This document shows positions 8,584-16,477 of a DNA stretch of 64,000 bases, in pieces. Below the pieces are notes generated by a model, which was not told where the DNA came from, made no database searches, and saw only the letters and a program-made list of their open reading frames with translations. Every line of letters starts with the position of its first letter. Position 1 is the first letter of the stretch. The position numbers were made by a program, and so were the translations under genes. The DNA comes from Gordonia malaquae NBRC 108250 (lineage in GTDB: Bacteria > Actinomycetota > Actinomycetes > Mycobacteriales > Mycobacteriaceae): the NCBI RefSeq assembly GCF_000344135.1, contig NZ_BAOP01000020.1, positions 1-64,000 on the forward strand. Reading direction: 5' to 3'.

Positions 8584-9880
8584 GAGACGGATCGTTCGGC
8601 GACGTCCTTGCCAAGGTCGGGACGACGATTGAGAACACCGCCGGTCGTCGGAGCGTGAGGTCGAGGCGTCCGCCGTCCGCTTCGATGAGCGCCCTGGACA
8701 ACGACAACCCCACGCCGCTGCGGCTGCCGCCGGAGAAGCCACGCCGGAACACCGAGATCGCGATGTCGTCCGGGATGCCCTCCCCTTCGTCGGCGACCGT
8801 GACTCGCACCATCTCGGCCGCCGGAAGGTTCGACAGCCTGACCGTCGTGGTGCCGGCCCCGTGCTGGAGAGAGTTGTCGATGAGAACGCTCAGCGCCTCG
8901 CGCAGGCGGCCCGGCTTCCCCGCGATCAGCGGTATCGCGTCAACCGCCTCCCACTCCAACGCCCGATTGTGAGCGCGGAACGCCGGCCGGAAGTCGCCGA
9001 TCAGCGTCGCGACCACAACTTCGGCATCGATCGCCCCCTTGCCGACAGAGTCCTCCCGCGATGCCGCGACGAGTTCGTCCAGTTCGCGGGAGAGTCGTTC
9101 CACCTGCTCCAGTCCCGCCTCCGCCTCGGCGACGACGGCCTCGTCGGTGTGCAACGTCAGTTCGTCCAGCCGCAGGTGGACCGCCGTCAGTCTGCTGCGC
9201 AGCTGATGGGAGACGTCACCGACGATCTCGCCTTCCCGCTCGAGCCGCAGCGCGATCTCCTTGTTCGCGTCGGCGAGCGCCTCGGCGACCCGATCGAGCT
9301 CGTCGATGCCGTAACGAGGCCATTCGGACGAGAAGTCGCCTCGGGCCATCGCCTCTGCTCGGGCGGCGACGTCGGTGAGCGGGTCGGTCATCCGTCGCGC
9401 GGTGAGCACCGCGACTATCGCGCCACCTGTCACGGCCCCGGTGATGACGACCAACAGGATCCCGATCGCGAGGAACTGCTGCGGCCGCACGTCCTCGTCC
9501 GGGATCTCGAGAGTGAGTTGTGCGCGCGGACCGAGGCTGACCGACTCCGCGATCGTGGTCCCCGCCTGCTCGTCACCGAGTTGACGTTCGCTGTAGACGG
9601 TCGCTCCGGAGTCGTCGATGCGCGACGTGGTGAGAGTCAGCCGCCCCTCGGCCGGAATGAGGAGCCGGAACTGGTTGAGGTCGAGTTCCTCGGGCGGCAC
9701 ACCCCGGCCCGCCGCCTCCTCCGCGATGACGTGCTCGGACATGCGCTTGAGACTCTGCGAGAGGTTGTCGCGCGCCTCCTGCGACATCCATTGCCAGGTG
9801 AGTGCTGTCATCGGCACGCCGAGCAGAATGCCCATCGCCGCCAGGGTGGCGATCATCATCTTGAGTATCCGACGGCGCAT
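8555..9880 (-). CDS. Sensor histidine kinase (HAMP, HisKA-like, HATPase)
   Basis: 441 residues. A TM helix at about 10-30 and a second at 137-160 flank a 105-residue extracytoplasmic sensor region. A HAMP linker (ARRMTDPLTDVAARAEAMARGDF) leads to the phospho-acceptor His225 in GDVSHQLRSRLTAVHLRL. The ATP-binding N box (LIDNSLQHG) and G box (DEGEGIP) follow. It lies nine bases downstream of its response regulator and completes a PH-protein, regulator, kinase operon. The signal is unknown. The last 29 bases overlap the end of the convergent GtrA gene. Confidence 0.88.
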   Translation of the reverse strand: MRRRILKMMIATLAAMGILLGVPMTALTWQWMSQEARDNLSQSLKRMSEHVIAEEAAGRGVPPEELDLNQFRLLIPAEGRLTLTTSRIDDSGATVYSERQLGDEQAGTTIAESVSLGPRAQLTLEIPDEDVRPQQFLAIGILLVVITGAVTGGAIVAVLTARRMTDPLTDVAARAEAMARGDFSSEWPRYGIDELDRVAEALADANKEIALRLEREGEIVGDVSHQLRSRLTAVHLRLDELTLHTDEAVVAEAEAGLEQVERLSRELDELVAASREDSVGKGAIDAEVVVATLIGDFRPAFRAHNRALEWEAVDAIPLIAGKPGRLREALSVLIDNSLQHGAGTTTVRLSNLPAAEMVRVTVADEGEGIPDDIAISVFRRGFSGGSRSGVGLSLSRALIEADGGRLDLTLRRPAVFSIVVPTLARTSPNDPSLRRDRVPHR

Positions 9881-9889
9881 GGCGAGGGT

Positions 9890-10579
9890 CTACGGGTCGA
9901 ATCGGAAACCGACACCGCGGACGGTGACGATGTGCTTGCCGCGGCCGGGTTGGTCGTCGCCGATCTTCCGGCGGATCCACGAGATGTGCATGTCGAGGGT
10001 CTTCGACGACCTCAGATCGACCGATCCCCACACCTCGGTCATGATCTCGTCTCGTGACAACGCCTGCCCCGGCTTCGCCATCAAGAACTGCAGGAGGTCG
10101 AACTCCCGGTTGGCGAGGGTCAAGTCCTCCCCGCGGACCACCACGCGCCGAGCTCTCGCGTCCAATTGGATGTCGCCGTAATCGATCACCACATCGTCGG
10201 ATTCGGCCGCACTGCGGCGCATGAGCGCCCGGACGCGGGCGAGCAGTTCGGCGAGCCGGAACGGTTTCCCGACATAGTCGTCGGCGCCTGCGTCGAGACC
10301 GACGACGAAGTCTACCTCGTCGGTGCGGGCCGTCAGCATCAGGACTGCGAGTTGTGGTCGTTCGACGCGGACTCGGCGACACACTTCGAGACCGTCGACA
10401 CCGGGCAGCCCGAGATCGAGGATGAGGAGGGCGTATTCCTCCGACAACGCCTTCTCGAGGGCCTCGGTACCGGTCGAGGCGATGACGCACTCGTGCCCTT
10501 CGCGGGTCAACGCACGGGCCAACGGTTCTGCGATCGCCGCGTCGTCCTCGGCCAGGAGGATCGATCGTGTGCCCGTCAC
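9890..10579 (-). CDS. OmpR/PhoB-family response regulator
   Basis: 229 residues. The receiver domain has Asp55 (LLILDLGLPG) as phospho-acceptor and Lys105 (DDYVGKPF). The C-terminal winged helix (about 130-229) ends in the usual HIVTVRGVGFRFDP strand. It starts at GTG 10579, overlapping the stop of the PH-domain gene by four bases, so the two are translationally coupled. It pairs with the downstream histidine kinase. Its targets are unknown; the coupling suggests that the PH-domain membrane protein belongs to the same response. Confidence 0.9.
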   Translation of the reverse strand: MTGTRSILLAEDDAAIAEPLARALTREGHECVIASTGTEALEKALSEEYALLILDLGLPGVDGLEVCRRVRVERPQLAVLMLTARTDEVDFVVGLDAGADDYVGKPFRLAELLARVRALMRRSAAESDDVVIDYGDIQLDARARRVVVRGEDLTLANREFDLLQFLMAKPGQALSRDEIMTEVWGSVDLRSSKTLDMHISWIRRKIGDDQPGRGKHIVTVRGVGFRFDP

Positions 10580-11118
10580 CGGCGACGACCCCTGGGGTCG
10601 TAGTCGTCCATCTCGCCGTCCTCCTCGTCGAGAAGCTCTTGATAGAGGAGCGCGTGGACGGCTTCAACGTCGGGGATGTCTGCGAACGACAGCGGGTCGT
10701 CGGACGCCGACTCGATCACCAGGGTGCCGGTCTTGAGCATCCGATCGATCAGTCCGTGCCGGAATTCGACGGTGTTGATCCGGCGGATCGGGATGTCGAT
10801 GCCTGAACGCGTGATGATTCCGTTGCGGTAGATCACGCGGCGATCGGTCACGACGAAATGCGTCGTCCGCCACGACAGAAGCGGCCGGACCAGCCAGTAT
10901 CCGGTGGCGGCGAGCCAGACGACGATGATGATCACGGTGAGCCACAGCTTCACACCGTCGGACATGGAGTCCGCGGTCCGCGTGTAGCCGAGCGCGACAC
11001 CCGCGATCGCAGTGGCCACCCAGAAGATCAGCACAGGCACGATCAGGCATTTCCAGTGCGGATGTCGGTGGATCACGACGTGTTCACCGGGTGCGAGGTT
11101 CTCGCGTGGGTATCCCAT
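10576..11118 (-). CDS. PH domain-containing membrane protein
   Basis: 180 residues, matching the M. tuberculosis block member next to birA. Two TM helices (about 25-47 and 58-80) are followed by a bacterial PH (YdbS/YdbT-like) domain with RTTHFVVTDRRVIYRNGIITR and DIPIRRINTVEFRHGLIDR, and an acidic-basic tail. The function of this family is not established; membrane or envelope stress roles are often proposed. ATG 11118 is preceded by TAAGCT eight bases upstream, which fits a leaderless start. It is the first gene of the operon with the two-component system. Confidence 0.8.
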   Translation of the reverse strand: MGYPRENLAPGEHVVIHRHPHWKCLIVPVLIFWVATAIAGVALGYTRTADSMSDGVKLWLTVIIIVVWLAATGYWLVRPLLSWRTTHFVVTDRRVIYRNGIITRSGIDIPIRRINTVEFRHGLIDRMLKTGTLVIESASDDPLSFADIPDVEAVHALLYQELLDEEDGEMDDYDPRGRRR

Positions 11119-11163
11119 GCTGTCCGAGCTTAGTGGGTCGAGCCGTTCTTCCGGGTCCGTCAG

Positions 11164-11169
11164 TACACT
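11164..11169 (+). promoter_or_regulatory. Promoter -10 for the Tyr/Gln-rich membrane protein gene
   Basis: TACACT lies 55 bases before the ATG at 11225, leaving a short leader that ends with a GAAGG ribosome site. It is divergent from the leaderless PH-domain gene promoter. Confidence 0.4.
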
Positions 11170-11224
11170 TGGGCGACTGGGAGTGACCCAGGATCTCTGT
11201 ACGCGACCGGCGAAGGCTTGCACC

Positions 11225-11863
11225 ATGACGAACTACGACCCACGCGACCCGCGTAACCGCGGTGATCAGAATCCGCAGACTCGCGCTTACAGCCAGGCGA
11301 ACGATTACGGGGACTACGCGCAGCCGAAGTACACCGAGCAGTACTACTCAGAACCTCAGTACGCGGAACCCCAGTACGCGCAGCCGCAGTACGCCGAGCA
11401 GCCGCAGCAACGACGACGCCCGGCGCAGCGTCGAGGTCCCGACGTCGATCCCGTCATGTTCTGCGGCGGTGTCCTCATGACCGGCGTCGTCACGGGCCTC
11501 GCCGCTTGGCTGGCGGGTTGGATCATCCGCACGATCACTCAGAAGGTGAACGACTCCGGCCAGTTCGGCGTGTGGAACCCGTTGTCGCAGGACGAACTGT
11601 GGTTTGCCCTCGTCGGTTTTGTCGTCGCGCTCCTGGGCGGAGCCCTCTGGTATCTGCTGCAGGTCGGCACACCGGCGCCCGACCAGTTCTACAGGTGGAT
11701 CGTCGGACTCCTGATCGCCTGCGCCGTCGTCATCCCGCTGACGATGTCGGCAGAGATCTCGACCGGCATCGGCACCGCGGTCATGCACCTCATCATCGGG
11801 CTCCCCGTGCTCGCCCTCATTCCGACGATGGCGAACGCGTCTCGACGCAAGAACCAGCGTTGA
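11225..11863 (+). CDS. Four-TM membrane protein with Tyr/Gln/Pro-rich N-terminal repeat
   Basis: 212 residues and no named family that I recognise. Residues 1-75 are hydrophilic and repetitive (YAEPQYAQPQYAEQ and similar YxxPQY steps), then a basic stretch RRRPAQRRGP. Four hydrophobic segments follow: about 80-105, 123-145, 155-175 and 182-200. The N-terminal repeat resembles the Pro/Gln/Tyr-rich cytoplasmic tails common in mycobacterial division and envelope proteins, which may be phosphorylated by Ser/Thr kinases (inference). The ATG at 11225 is preferred to earlier in-frame starts, which would read through the divergent promoter region. It ends two bases before the convergent birA stop. 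Confidence 0.65.
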   Translation: MTNYDPRDPRNRGDQNPQTRAYSQANDYGDYAQPKYTEQYYSEPQYAEPQYAQPQYAEQPQQRRRPAQRRGPDVDPVMFCGGVLMTGVVTGLAAWLAGWIIRTITQKVNDSGQFGVWNPLSQDELWFALVGFVVALLGGALWYLLQVGTPAPDQFYRWIVGLLIACAVVIPLTMSAEISTGIGTAVMHLIIGLPVLALIPTMANASRRKNQR

Positions 11864-11864
11864 G

Positions 11865-12689
11865 TCAGACAGGCCGCAAGTGTGTGACGTCGCCGGCTGA
11901 CGCGACGATCCGCTCGGACTCGGTCTGGACGATCACGCGTCCCTCCGTGTCGATGTCGACAGCGTCGCCGATCACTTCGACATCTCCCGGAAGGATCAGA
12001 CGCACGCGCTTTCCGAGAGTGGCGCTCGCGGCGCGGTAGTCGCCGATGAGGTCGTCTATGTGCGACGGCCACGCGGACACCCGCGCCGACAGTGCACGCA
12101 GGTACGCTGCGGCGACCTCGGTCGATTCGATCTCGCGCGTGGAACGCGTCGAGATGCCACGGACCGACGCCGCGTTCGCCCCGGCCGCCACCTCGCGGTC
12201 GACGTCGATGTTGATGCCGGTTCCGATGACTGCCACACCCCCGCCGTCGGCGTTCGGCCGGAACTCGCAGAGGATGCCCGACAGTTTTCCGCCTGCCTCG
12301 CCGTCGACGGACGGCGCGAGGACGTCGTTCGGCCACTTCAGCTCGACGTCGACACCGGTCACCTCATTCAGCGCGTCCCGCACCGCGAGTCCGGTGAGCA
12401 ACGAGAGCCAGCCGATCCGGTCGGTGTCTCCCGAGGTGACCGCGATGGCCGCCGAGACCGCCAACTGGCCGTGGGGTGTCTTCCAGACCCGCGCGTGCCG
12501 CCCTCGCCCCTGCGACTGGAAGCCCGCGATCCGGACCGTCCCGTCCAAATCTGCGCCCACATCCGCCGCTCGGGCGATGAGGTCCGCGTTGGTGGATCCC
12601 GTCTCGGGGACCACCTCGATCGAAGTCCAGCGGGTGCCCGCGAGCTGCTCGCGGAGGGTATTGACATCAGGCAGGTCGGTCACGATCAC
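11865..12689 (-). CDS. birA: Biotin-[acetyl-CoA-carboxylase] ligase BirA
   Basis: About 274 residues. BirA activates biotin as biotinyl-AMP and attaches it to the lysine of biotin carrier domains. The biotin loop [15 protein letters not shown] and the GIGINI-like GTGINIDVD are visible. There is no N-terminal helix-turn-helix, so it is a monofunctional ligase and not a biotin repressor. The frame opens at GTG 12734, but that codon lies inside a 26-bp palindrome; GTG 12689 or 12683, just after TAGGGT, are likelier starts. It should charge AccA3, the long carboxylase and Pyc, all encoded in this window. Confidence 0.9.
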   Translation of the reverse strand: MIVTDLPDVNTLREQLAGTRWTSIEVVPETGSTNADLIARAADVGADLDGTVRIAGFQSQGRGRHARVWKTPHGQLAVSAAIAVTSGDTDRIGWLSLLTGLAVRDALNEVTGVDVELKWPNDVLAPSVDGEAGGKLSGILCEFRPNADGGGVAVIGTGINIDVDREVAAGANAASVRGISTRSTREIESTEVAAAYLRALSARVSAWPSHIDDLIGDYRAASATLGKRVRLILPGDVEVIGDAVDIDTEGRVIVQTESERIVASAGDVTHLRPV

Positions 12690-12713
12690 CAACCCTATCC
12701 GCACCCAGAAATC

Positions 12714-12739
12714 CGAATGTGAGGATATTCTCACATTCG
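12714..12739. promoter_or_regulatory. 26-bp palindromic operator between birA and accD5
   Basis: CGAATGTGAG-N6-CTCACATTCG is a perfect 10-bp inverted repeat with spacer GATATT. It ends six bases before the -35 of the leaderless accD5 promoter and covers the upstream side of the birA promoter. Arms of this length are rarely accidental. The regulator is not known to me; the TGTGA/TCACA half sites recall Crp, but their spacing here is eight, not six. Confidence 0.65.
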
Positions 12740-12745
12740 ATGCGG

Positions 12746-12776
12746 TTGACGCGGCTCACACCTTTCTCGTTAGCAT
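12746..12776 (+). promoter_or_regulatory. accD5 promoter, leaderless
   Basis: TTGACG at 12746-12751 and TAGCAT at 12771-12776 are separated by 19 bases. TAGCAT is eight bases before ATG 12785, so the transcript probably starts at or next to the initiation codon. Confidence 0.5.
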
Positions 12777-12784
12777 CGATGTTC

Positions 12785-14410
12785 ATGACCACTGCTTCGC
12801 GCGACGACAGCGCAGCTCCCGACATCCACACCACGGCAGGCAAGCTCGCCGACCTGCGGAATCGTCTGGCCGACGCCGAGTTCCCCGTCGGCGAGGCCGC
12901 CGCCGAGAAGATTCACGCCAAGGGCAAGTTGACTGCCCGGGAACGCATCACTCACCTGCTCGACGAGGGTTCGTTCGTTGAACTCGACGCGCTGGCACGT
13001 CACCGCAGCACCAACTTCGGTCTGGCCGAGAAGCGTCCCGTCGGCGACGGCGTCGTCGTCGGTTACGGAACCGTCGACGGCCGTGAGATCTGTGTGTTCA
13101 GCCAGGACGTCACCGTCTTCGGCGGCAGTCTCGGCGAGGTGTACGGCGAGAAGATCGTCAAGGTCATGGACCTCGCTCTCAAGACCGGCCGTCCGTTGGT
13201 CGGCATCAACGAGGGCGCGGGCGCACGCATCCAGGAGGGTGTCGTCTCGCTCGGCCTGTACGGCGAGATCTTCCACCGCAACGTCAAGGCGTCCGGTGTG
13301 ATCCCGCAGATCTCGCTGATCATGGGCCCCGCCGCAGGCGGCCACGTCTACTCTCCCGCGCTCACCGACTTCGTCGTGATGGTCGACCAGACCAGCCAGA
13401 TGTTCGTGACCGGACCCGACGTCATCAAGACCGTCACCGGCGAAGACGTCACCATGGAGGACCTGGGCGGCGCCCACACCCACATGGCGAAGTCCGGTGT
13501 CGCGCACTACGTCGCTCAGGACGAGGAAGACGCCCTCGAGTACGTCAAGGAACTCCTGTCGTACCTCCCCAGCAACAACCGCGCCGACGCACCGCGTCTG
13601 CCCGTGCCCGCCACCACCGGCGGCATCGAGGACAACCTCACCGAGGAAGACCTCGAACTCGACACGCTGATCCCGGATTCGCCGAACCAGCCGTACGACA
13701 TGCACGAGGTGATCCGCCGGATCCTCGACGACGACGAGTTCCTCGAAGTCCAGGCCGAGCGCGCGATGAACGTGATCGTCGGCTTCGGTCGCGTCGACGG
13801 CCGCAGTGTCGGCATCGTCGCCAACCAGCCCACCCAGTTCGCGGGCTGCCTCGACATCGATGCGTCGGAGAAGGCTGCACGCTTCGTCCGCACGTGCGAC
13901 GCGTTCAACGTCCCGATCATCACCCTGGTCGACGTCCCGGGCTTCCTGCCCGGCACCGATCAGGAGTACAACGGCATCATCCGCCGCGGCGCCAAGCTCC
14001 TGTACGCGTACGGCGAGGCGACGGTCGGCAAGATCACCGTCATCACCCGCAAGGCGTACGGCGGCGCATACGACGTCATGGGCTCCAAGCACATGGGCGC
14101 CGACGTCAACCTCGCATGGCCGACCGCGCAGATCGCCGTCATGGGCGCATCGGGCGCCGTGGGCTTCGTGTACCGCGGCAAGCTGAAGGAGGCAGAGGCG
14201 AACGGCGAAGACGTCGACGCACTGCGCCTGGAACTGCAGCAGGAGTACGAGGACACCCTCGTCAACCCGTACGTCGCCGCCGAGCGCGGTTACGTCGACG
14301 CCGTGATCCCGCCGAGCCACACGCGCGGCCAGATCGCGAACGCACTGCGACTCCTCGAGCGCAAGCTCGTCCAGCTGCCTCCGCGCAAGCACGGGAACAT
14401 TCCGCTGTGA
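12785..14410 (+). CDS. accD5: Propionyl/acyl-CoA carboxylase beta subunit AccD5
   Basis: 541 residues, the carboxyltransferase half of the biotin-dependent acyl-CoA carboxylase that makes methylmalonyl-CoA (and malonyl-CoA) for methyl-branched and mycolic lipids. The two crotonase-like halves are visible: [14 protein letters not shown] and [16 protein letters not shown] in the first, [13 protein letters not shown] and [15 protein letters not shown] in the second. The ATG at 12785 follows a leaderless promoter. The stop overlaps the GTG of accE5 (GTGA). Partner subunits are AccA3 (about 6 kb downstream) and AccE5 (next gene). Confidence 0.93.
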   Translation: MTTASRDDSAAPDIHTTAGKLADLRNRLADAEFPVGEAAAEKIHAKGKLTARERITHLLDEGSFVELDALARHRSTNFGLAEKRPVGDGVVVGYGTVDGREICVFSQDVTVFGGSLGEVYGEKIVKVMDLALKTGRPLVGINEGAGARIQEGVVSLGLYGEIFHRNVKASGVIPQISLIMGPAAGGHVYSPALTDFVVMVDQTSQMFVTGPDVIKTVTGEDVTMEDLGGAHTHMAKSGVAHYVAQDEEDALEYVKELLSYLPSNNRADAPRLPVPATTGGIEDNLTEEDLELDTLIPDSPNQPYDMHEVIRRILDDDEFLEVQAERAMNVIVGFGRVDGRSVGIVANQPTQFAGCLDIDASEKAARFVRTCDAFNVPIITLVDVPGFLPGTDQEYNGIIRRGAKLLYAYGEATVGKITVITRKAYGGAYDVMGSKHMGADVNLAWPTAQIAVMGASGAVGFVYRGKLKEAEANGEDVDALRLELQQEYEDTLVNPYVAAERGYVDAVIPPSHTRGQIANALRLLERKLVQLPPRKHGNIPL

Positions 14411-14634
14411 CCGCCGATCAGCAGCCCGCCGACGCCACTGAGGCCAAGCCGTTCCTGACCGTCGTCTCCGGCAACCCGTCAGACGAAGACGTGGCCGTCC
14501 TGGTCAGCGTCCTGTCGGCCGCCGGTGGCGGCGACTCGGACAGCGGGCAGGAAATCCGCAACGACTGGGGCCGTCCGACGGACATGCACCGTCCTGCATG
14601 GGGCATGCCGACGTCGTTCACCAACCGCGGTTGA
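14407..14634 (+). CDS. accE5: Acyl-CoA carboxylase epsilon subunit AccE5
   Basis: 75 residues. The epsilon subunit is a small actinobacterial protein that tethers the alpha and beta subunits and stimulates activity. Visible features are the conserved core [19 protein letters not shown], a Gly/Ser/Asp linker, and a Trp-rich end ([20 protein letters not shown]). It starts at GTG 14407 inside the accD5 stop and ends at TGATG, sharing a base with the start of maf, so translation is coupled through all three genes. Confidence 0.88.
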   Translation: MTADQQPADATEAKPFLTVVSGNPSDEDVAVLVSVLSAAGGGDSDSGQEIRNDWGRPTDMHRPAWGMPTSFTNRG

Positions 14635-15278
14635 TGATCTCGACCGTTCTCGGATCGGCGTCGCCTGCACGACTTCGTGTGCTGCGCGACGCCGGTCTGG
14701 ACCCGACCGTCCTCGTGTCGGACGTCGATGAGGATGCGATCATCGACGAACTCGGCGACGCGTCCCCCGAAACGGTCGTGACCACGCTCGCGCGGGCCAA
14801 AGCAGATGCGGTCGTCTCGTCGATCCTCGCCGGCTCCGACCCCGCGTTCGCCTCGGCTGCCGCCGACGGTGTTGTACTGACCTGCGATTCGATGCTGCTG
14901 CTCGACGGTGAGCTGTCGGGCAAGCCGCACTCCCCCGAGGTCGCCGTTGCGCAATGGCGTCGGATGCGCGGCAACGTCGGGCATCTGATGACCGGCCACT
15001 GCATCACCCGACTGCGCAACGGGGCCGTCGAGTCCGTCGTCGCCGACCATCAGTCGACGGCCGTCAGATTCTCGGACATCTCCGATGAGTTGATCGAGCG
15101 CTATGTCGCGACCGGCGAACCGCTCAAGGTCGCGGGCGCGTTCACTCTGGACGGTCTCGGCGGATGGCTCCTCGACGGCATCGACGGCGACCCGTCGAGC
15201 GTGATCGGCATCAGCCTTCCGCTCACTCGCCGACTGCTCGCTCGCGTCGACGTGAACGTCGCCGACCTCTGGCGCTGA
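14634..15278 (+). CDS. Maf-family nucleoside triphosphate pyrophosphatase
   Basis: 214 residues. Maf proteins hydrolyse non-canonical or modified NTPs to NMPs (housecleaning). It has the N-terminal GSASPARLRVLRDAGL, VTTLARAKADAV, and CDSMLLLDG containing the catalytic Asp; HCIT and FTLDGLGGWLLDGIDGDPSSVIG follow. The start at ATG 14634 overlaps the accE5 stop. In M. tuberculosis maf is followed directly by sseA; here about 2.2 kb of extra DNA intervenes. Confidence 0.9.
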   Translation: MISTVLGSASPARLRVLRDAGLDPTVLVSDVDEDAIIDELGDASPETVVTTLARAKADAVVSSILAGSDPAFASAAADGVVLTCDSMLLLDGELSGKPHSPEVAVAQWRRMRGNVGHLMTGHCITRLRNGAVESVVADHQSTAVRFSDISDELIERYVATGEPLKVAGAFTLDGLGGWLLDGIDGDPSSVIGISLPLTRRLLARVDVNVADLWR

Positions 15279-15288
15279 CTCAGCGTTC

Positions 15289-15325
15289 GAACTGCACACG
15301 CGTTCAGCTGCAGTTCTTTGATAAT
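15289..15325 (+). promoter_or_regulatory. Inverted repeat and promoter of the toxin-antitoxin-like pair
   Basis: GAACTGCA (15289-15296) and TGCAGTTC (15309-15316) form a perfect 8-bp inverted repeat immediately upstream of GATAAT (15320-15325), a good -10 hexamer. The strong GGAGGTGAT ribosome site at 15338-15346 precedes GTG 15352. This is the layout of an autoregulated toxin-antitoxin promoter. The repeat could also help terminate maf transcription. Confidence 0.5.
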
Positions 15326-15351
15326 CTGGCCTCCGTTGGAGGTGATGCGCC

Positions 15352-15684
15352 GTGTTGGGAACAAAGGAGAACCGTCAGCTTCTGATGAATGAAGCCGCGG
15401 TCGACGTACTACGGCGAAATCCCGAACTCGTCGGCAGTAGCATCCTCACCCGAAGCATGGACTCAACGCGTCAGCACACGTCGGGGACACACTATCGGCC
15501 GTACCTGGACGAATGGGACGCGCTCCTCCACTCACGGGACGTAGAGAGGATCGCCGCCGCAGTGCTGGCGGATGACGAGCACGGCCGGGCTCTGAGAGTG
15601 ACCTCCCCACTGGGTTTTCTGCTCTCCGATGTGCAACGGAAGGGTGTCATCCGTCGGGCCATCGGCATTTGTGCAGCCACATGA
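15352..15684 (+). CDS. Small protein, putative antitoxin partner
   Basis: 110 residues, beginning at GTG 15352 behind the strongest Shine-Dalgarno sequence in the region (GGAGGTGAT, five bases before the start). No named domain is certain. The C-terminal half (LDEWDALLHSRDVERIAAAV, then DDEHGRALRVTSPLGFLLSD) resembles the region seen in small actinobacterial proteins that precede DUF6036-type nucleotidyltransferases. Its stop overlaps the next start by four bases (ATGA). Autoregulation is suggested by the inverted repeat over the promoter. I assign it as the antitoxin side of a pair by context only. Confidence 0.5.
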   Translation: MLGTKENRQLLMNEAAVDVLRRNPELVGSSILTRSMDSTRQHTSGTHYRPYLDEWDALLHSRDVERIAAAVLADDEHGRALRVTSPLGFLLSDVQRKGVIRRAIGICAAT

Positions 15685-16283
15685 ACGACATCGAGATCCG
15701 TCTCGCGATCGCCGCCGCCTGCAAAGCGGCCGACACGTTGGTGGTCGTCGTCGGGTCTCAGGCCATCCTCGGCAGCTACTCGTCAGACGAGCTTCCGGAC
15801 GAGGCGACGCGTTCACGGGAAGCCGACGCCACACCGTGGACACAGTTTGTCGGTGCCTCCAGCGAGGAAGAGATCGCAGAGTCCATCTCGCGGATCAATG
15901 TCGGAGTGGGCGAGTTCTCGCCCTTCCACGCTCGGCACGGATTCTACGTCGAGGGAGTACACGGATCGACGGTGATCTTGGCCGAGGACTGGGACAACCG
16001 GCTGGTTCGATTCGAGGCGACGATCGACGGAGGCGCTTATGAGTGCGTCGGCTGGTGCCTGCATCCCGAAGACATCTGCGTGTCGAAGATCATCGCTGGT
16101 CGCGAGCACGACCGCGAGTATGTCAAGGCGCTCATCGACGCAGGGTTCGTCGATGTGGGAACTGTCAGGAAGCGAGTTCTCGGCCCGCTGAGCTGGGGCG
16201 CTCACAAGCCAGACTCAACCGCCGTGACGAGGGCCGTCCGTTTCCTCGACTGGTTGGCCGAACGCGGGCCTGACGGGACCTGA
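15681..16283 (+). CDS. DUF6036-like nucleotidyltransferase-fold protein, putative toxin
   Basis: 200 residues. VVVVGSQAILGSY near residue 27 is the Gly-Ser loop of minimal nucleotidyltransferases, followed by READATPW, which matches the EADxxP acidic motif of DUF6036-type proteins. The C-terminal PEDICVSKIIAGREHDREYVKALIDAG is the typical (P)EDxxxSKxxAGRxKDxxFV segment of AbiEii-like proteins. ATG 15681 overlaps the upstream stop. Such proteins are nucleotidyltransferase toxins or their relatives. It is inserted in an otherwise conserved acc-maf-sseA block and is followed by a decayed accE5/maf fragment, both signs of acquisition. Confidence 0.6.
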   Translation: MNDIEIRLAIAAACKAADTLVVVVGSQAILGSYSSDELPDEATRSREADATPWTQFVGASSEEEIAESISRINVGVGEFSPFHARHGFYVEGVHGSTVILAEDWDNRLVRFEATIDGGAYECVGWCLHPEDICVSKIIAGREHDREYVKALIDAGFVDVGTVRKRVLGPLSWGAHKPDSTAVTRAVRFLDWLAERGPDGT

Positions 16284-16298
16284 ACTCCGCAGCGATCT

Positions 16299-16392
16299 CG
16301 TTCACCAACCCTGTTGATGAACAGGACCACGCTCGCGAGGGCCAAGCCGATGCCGTCGACGCAGCCATCCTCAGCGACTCTGACCGGGAGTC
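16299..16392 (+). pseudogene. Decayed accE5/maf remnant
   Basis: GTTCACCAACC then TTGATGA at about 16299-16320 match the end of accE5 and start of maf (14617-14638). Directly after, 16323-16390 aligns with an internal part of maf (about 14780-14845). One frame reads TTLARAK and, after a one-base shift, ADAVDAAILSDSD, against TTLARAKADAVVSSILAGSD in the intact Maf. The fragment is frameshifted, internally deleted and lacks both ends. It lies directly downstream of the toxin-like gene. Confidence 0.65.
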
Positions 16393-16413
16393 GCCCCGCG
16401 TCGCTGACCTACG

Positions 16414-16468
16414 AAGAACTTCGGCACTGCGCACCGCGGATAGCGCGGCGCACAGTGCCGAAGTTCTT
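16414..16468. terminator. Bidirectional rho-independent terminator
   Basis: AAGAACTTCGGCACTG (16414-16429) pairs perfectly with CAGTGCCGAAGTTCTT (16453-16468). The plus side continues in a T run. It separates the inserted pair from the convergent zinc-peptidase gene. Confidence 0.8.
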
Positions 16469-16477
16469 TTTCCCGAG

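Noticed and set aside
11865-12734. BirA start at GTG 12734
   Set aside because: This codon lies inside the 26-bp palindrome and adds residues absent from relatives; GTG 12689 or 12683 fits better.
12714-12739. Crp-type site TGTGA/TCACA at birA-accD5
   Set aside because: Half sites are separated by eight bases instead of six, and the symmetry extends to ten-base arms, so a different regulator is more likely.
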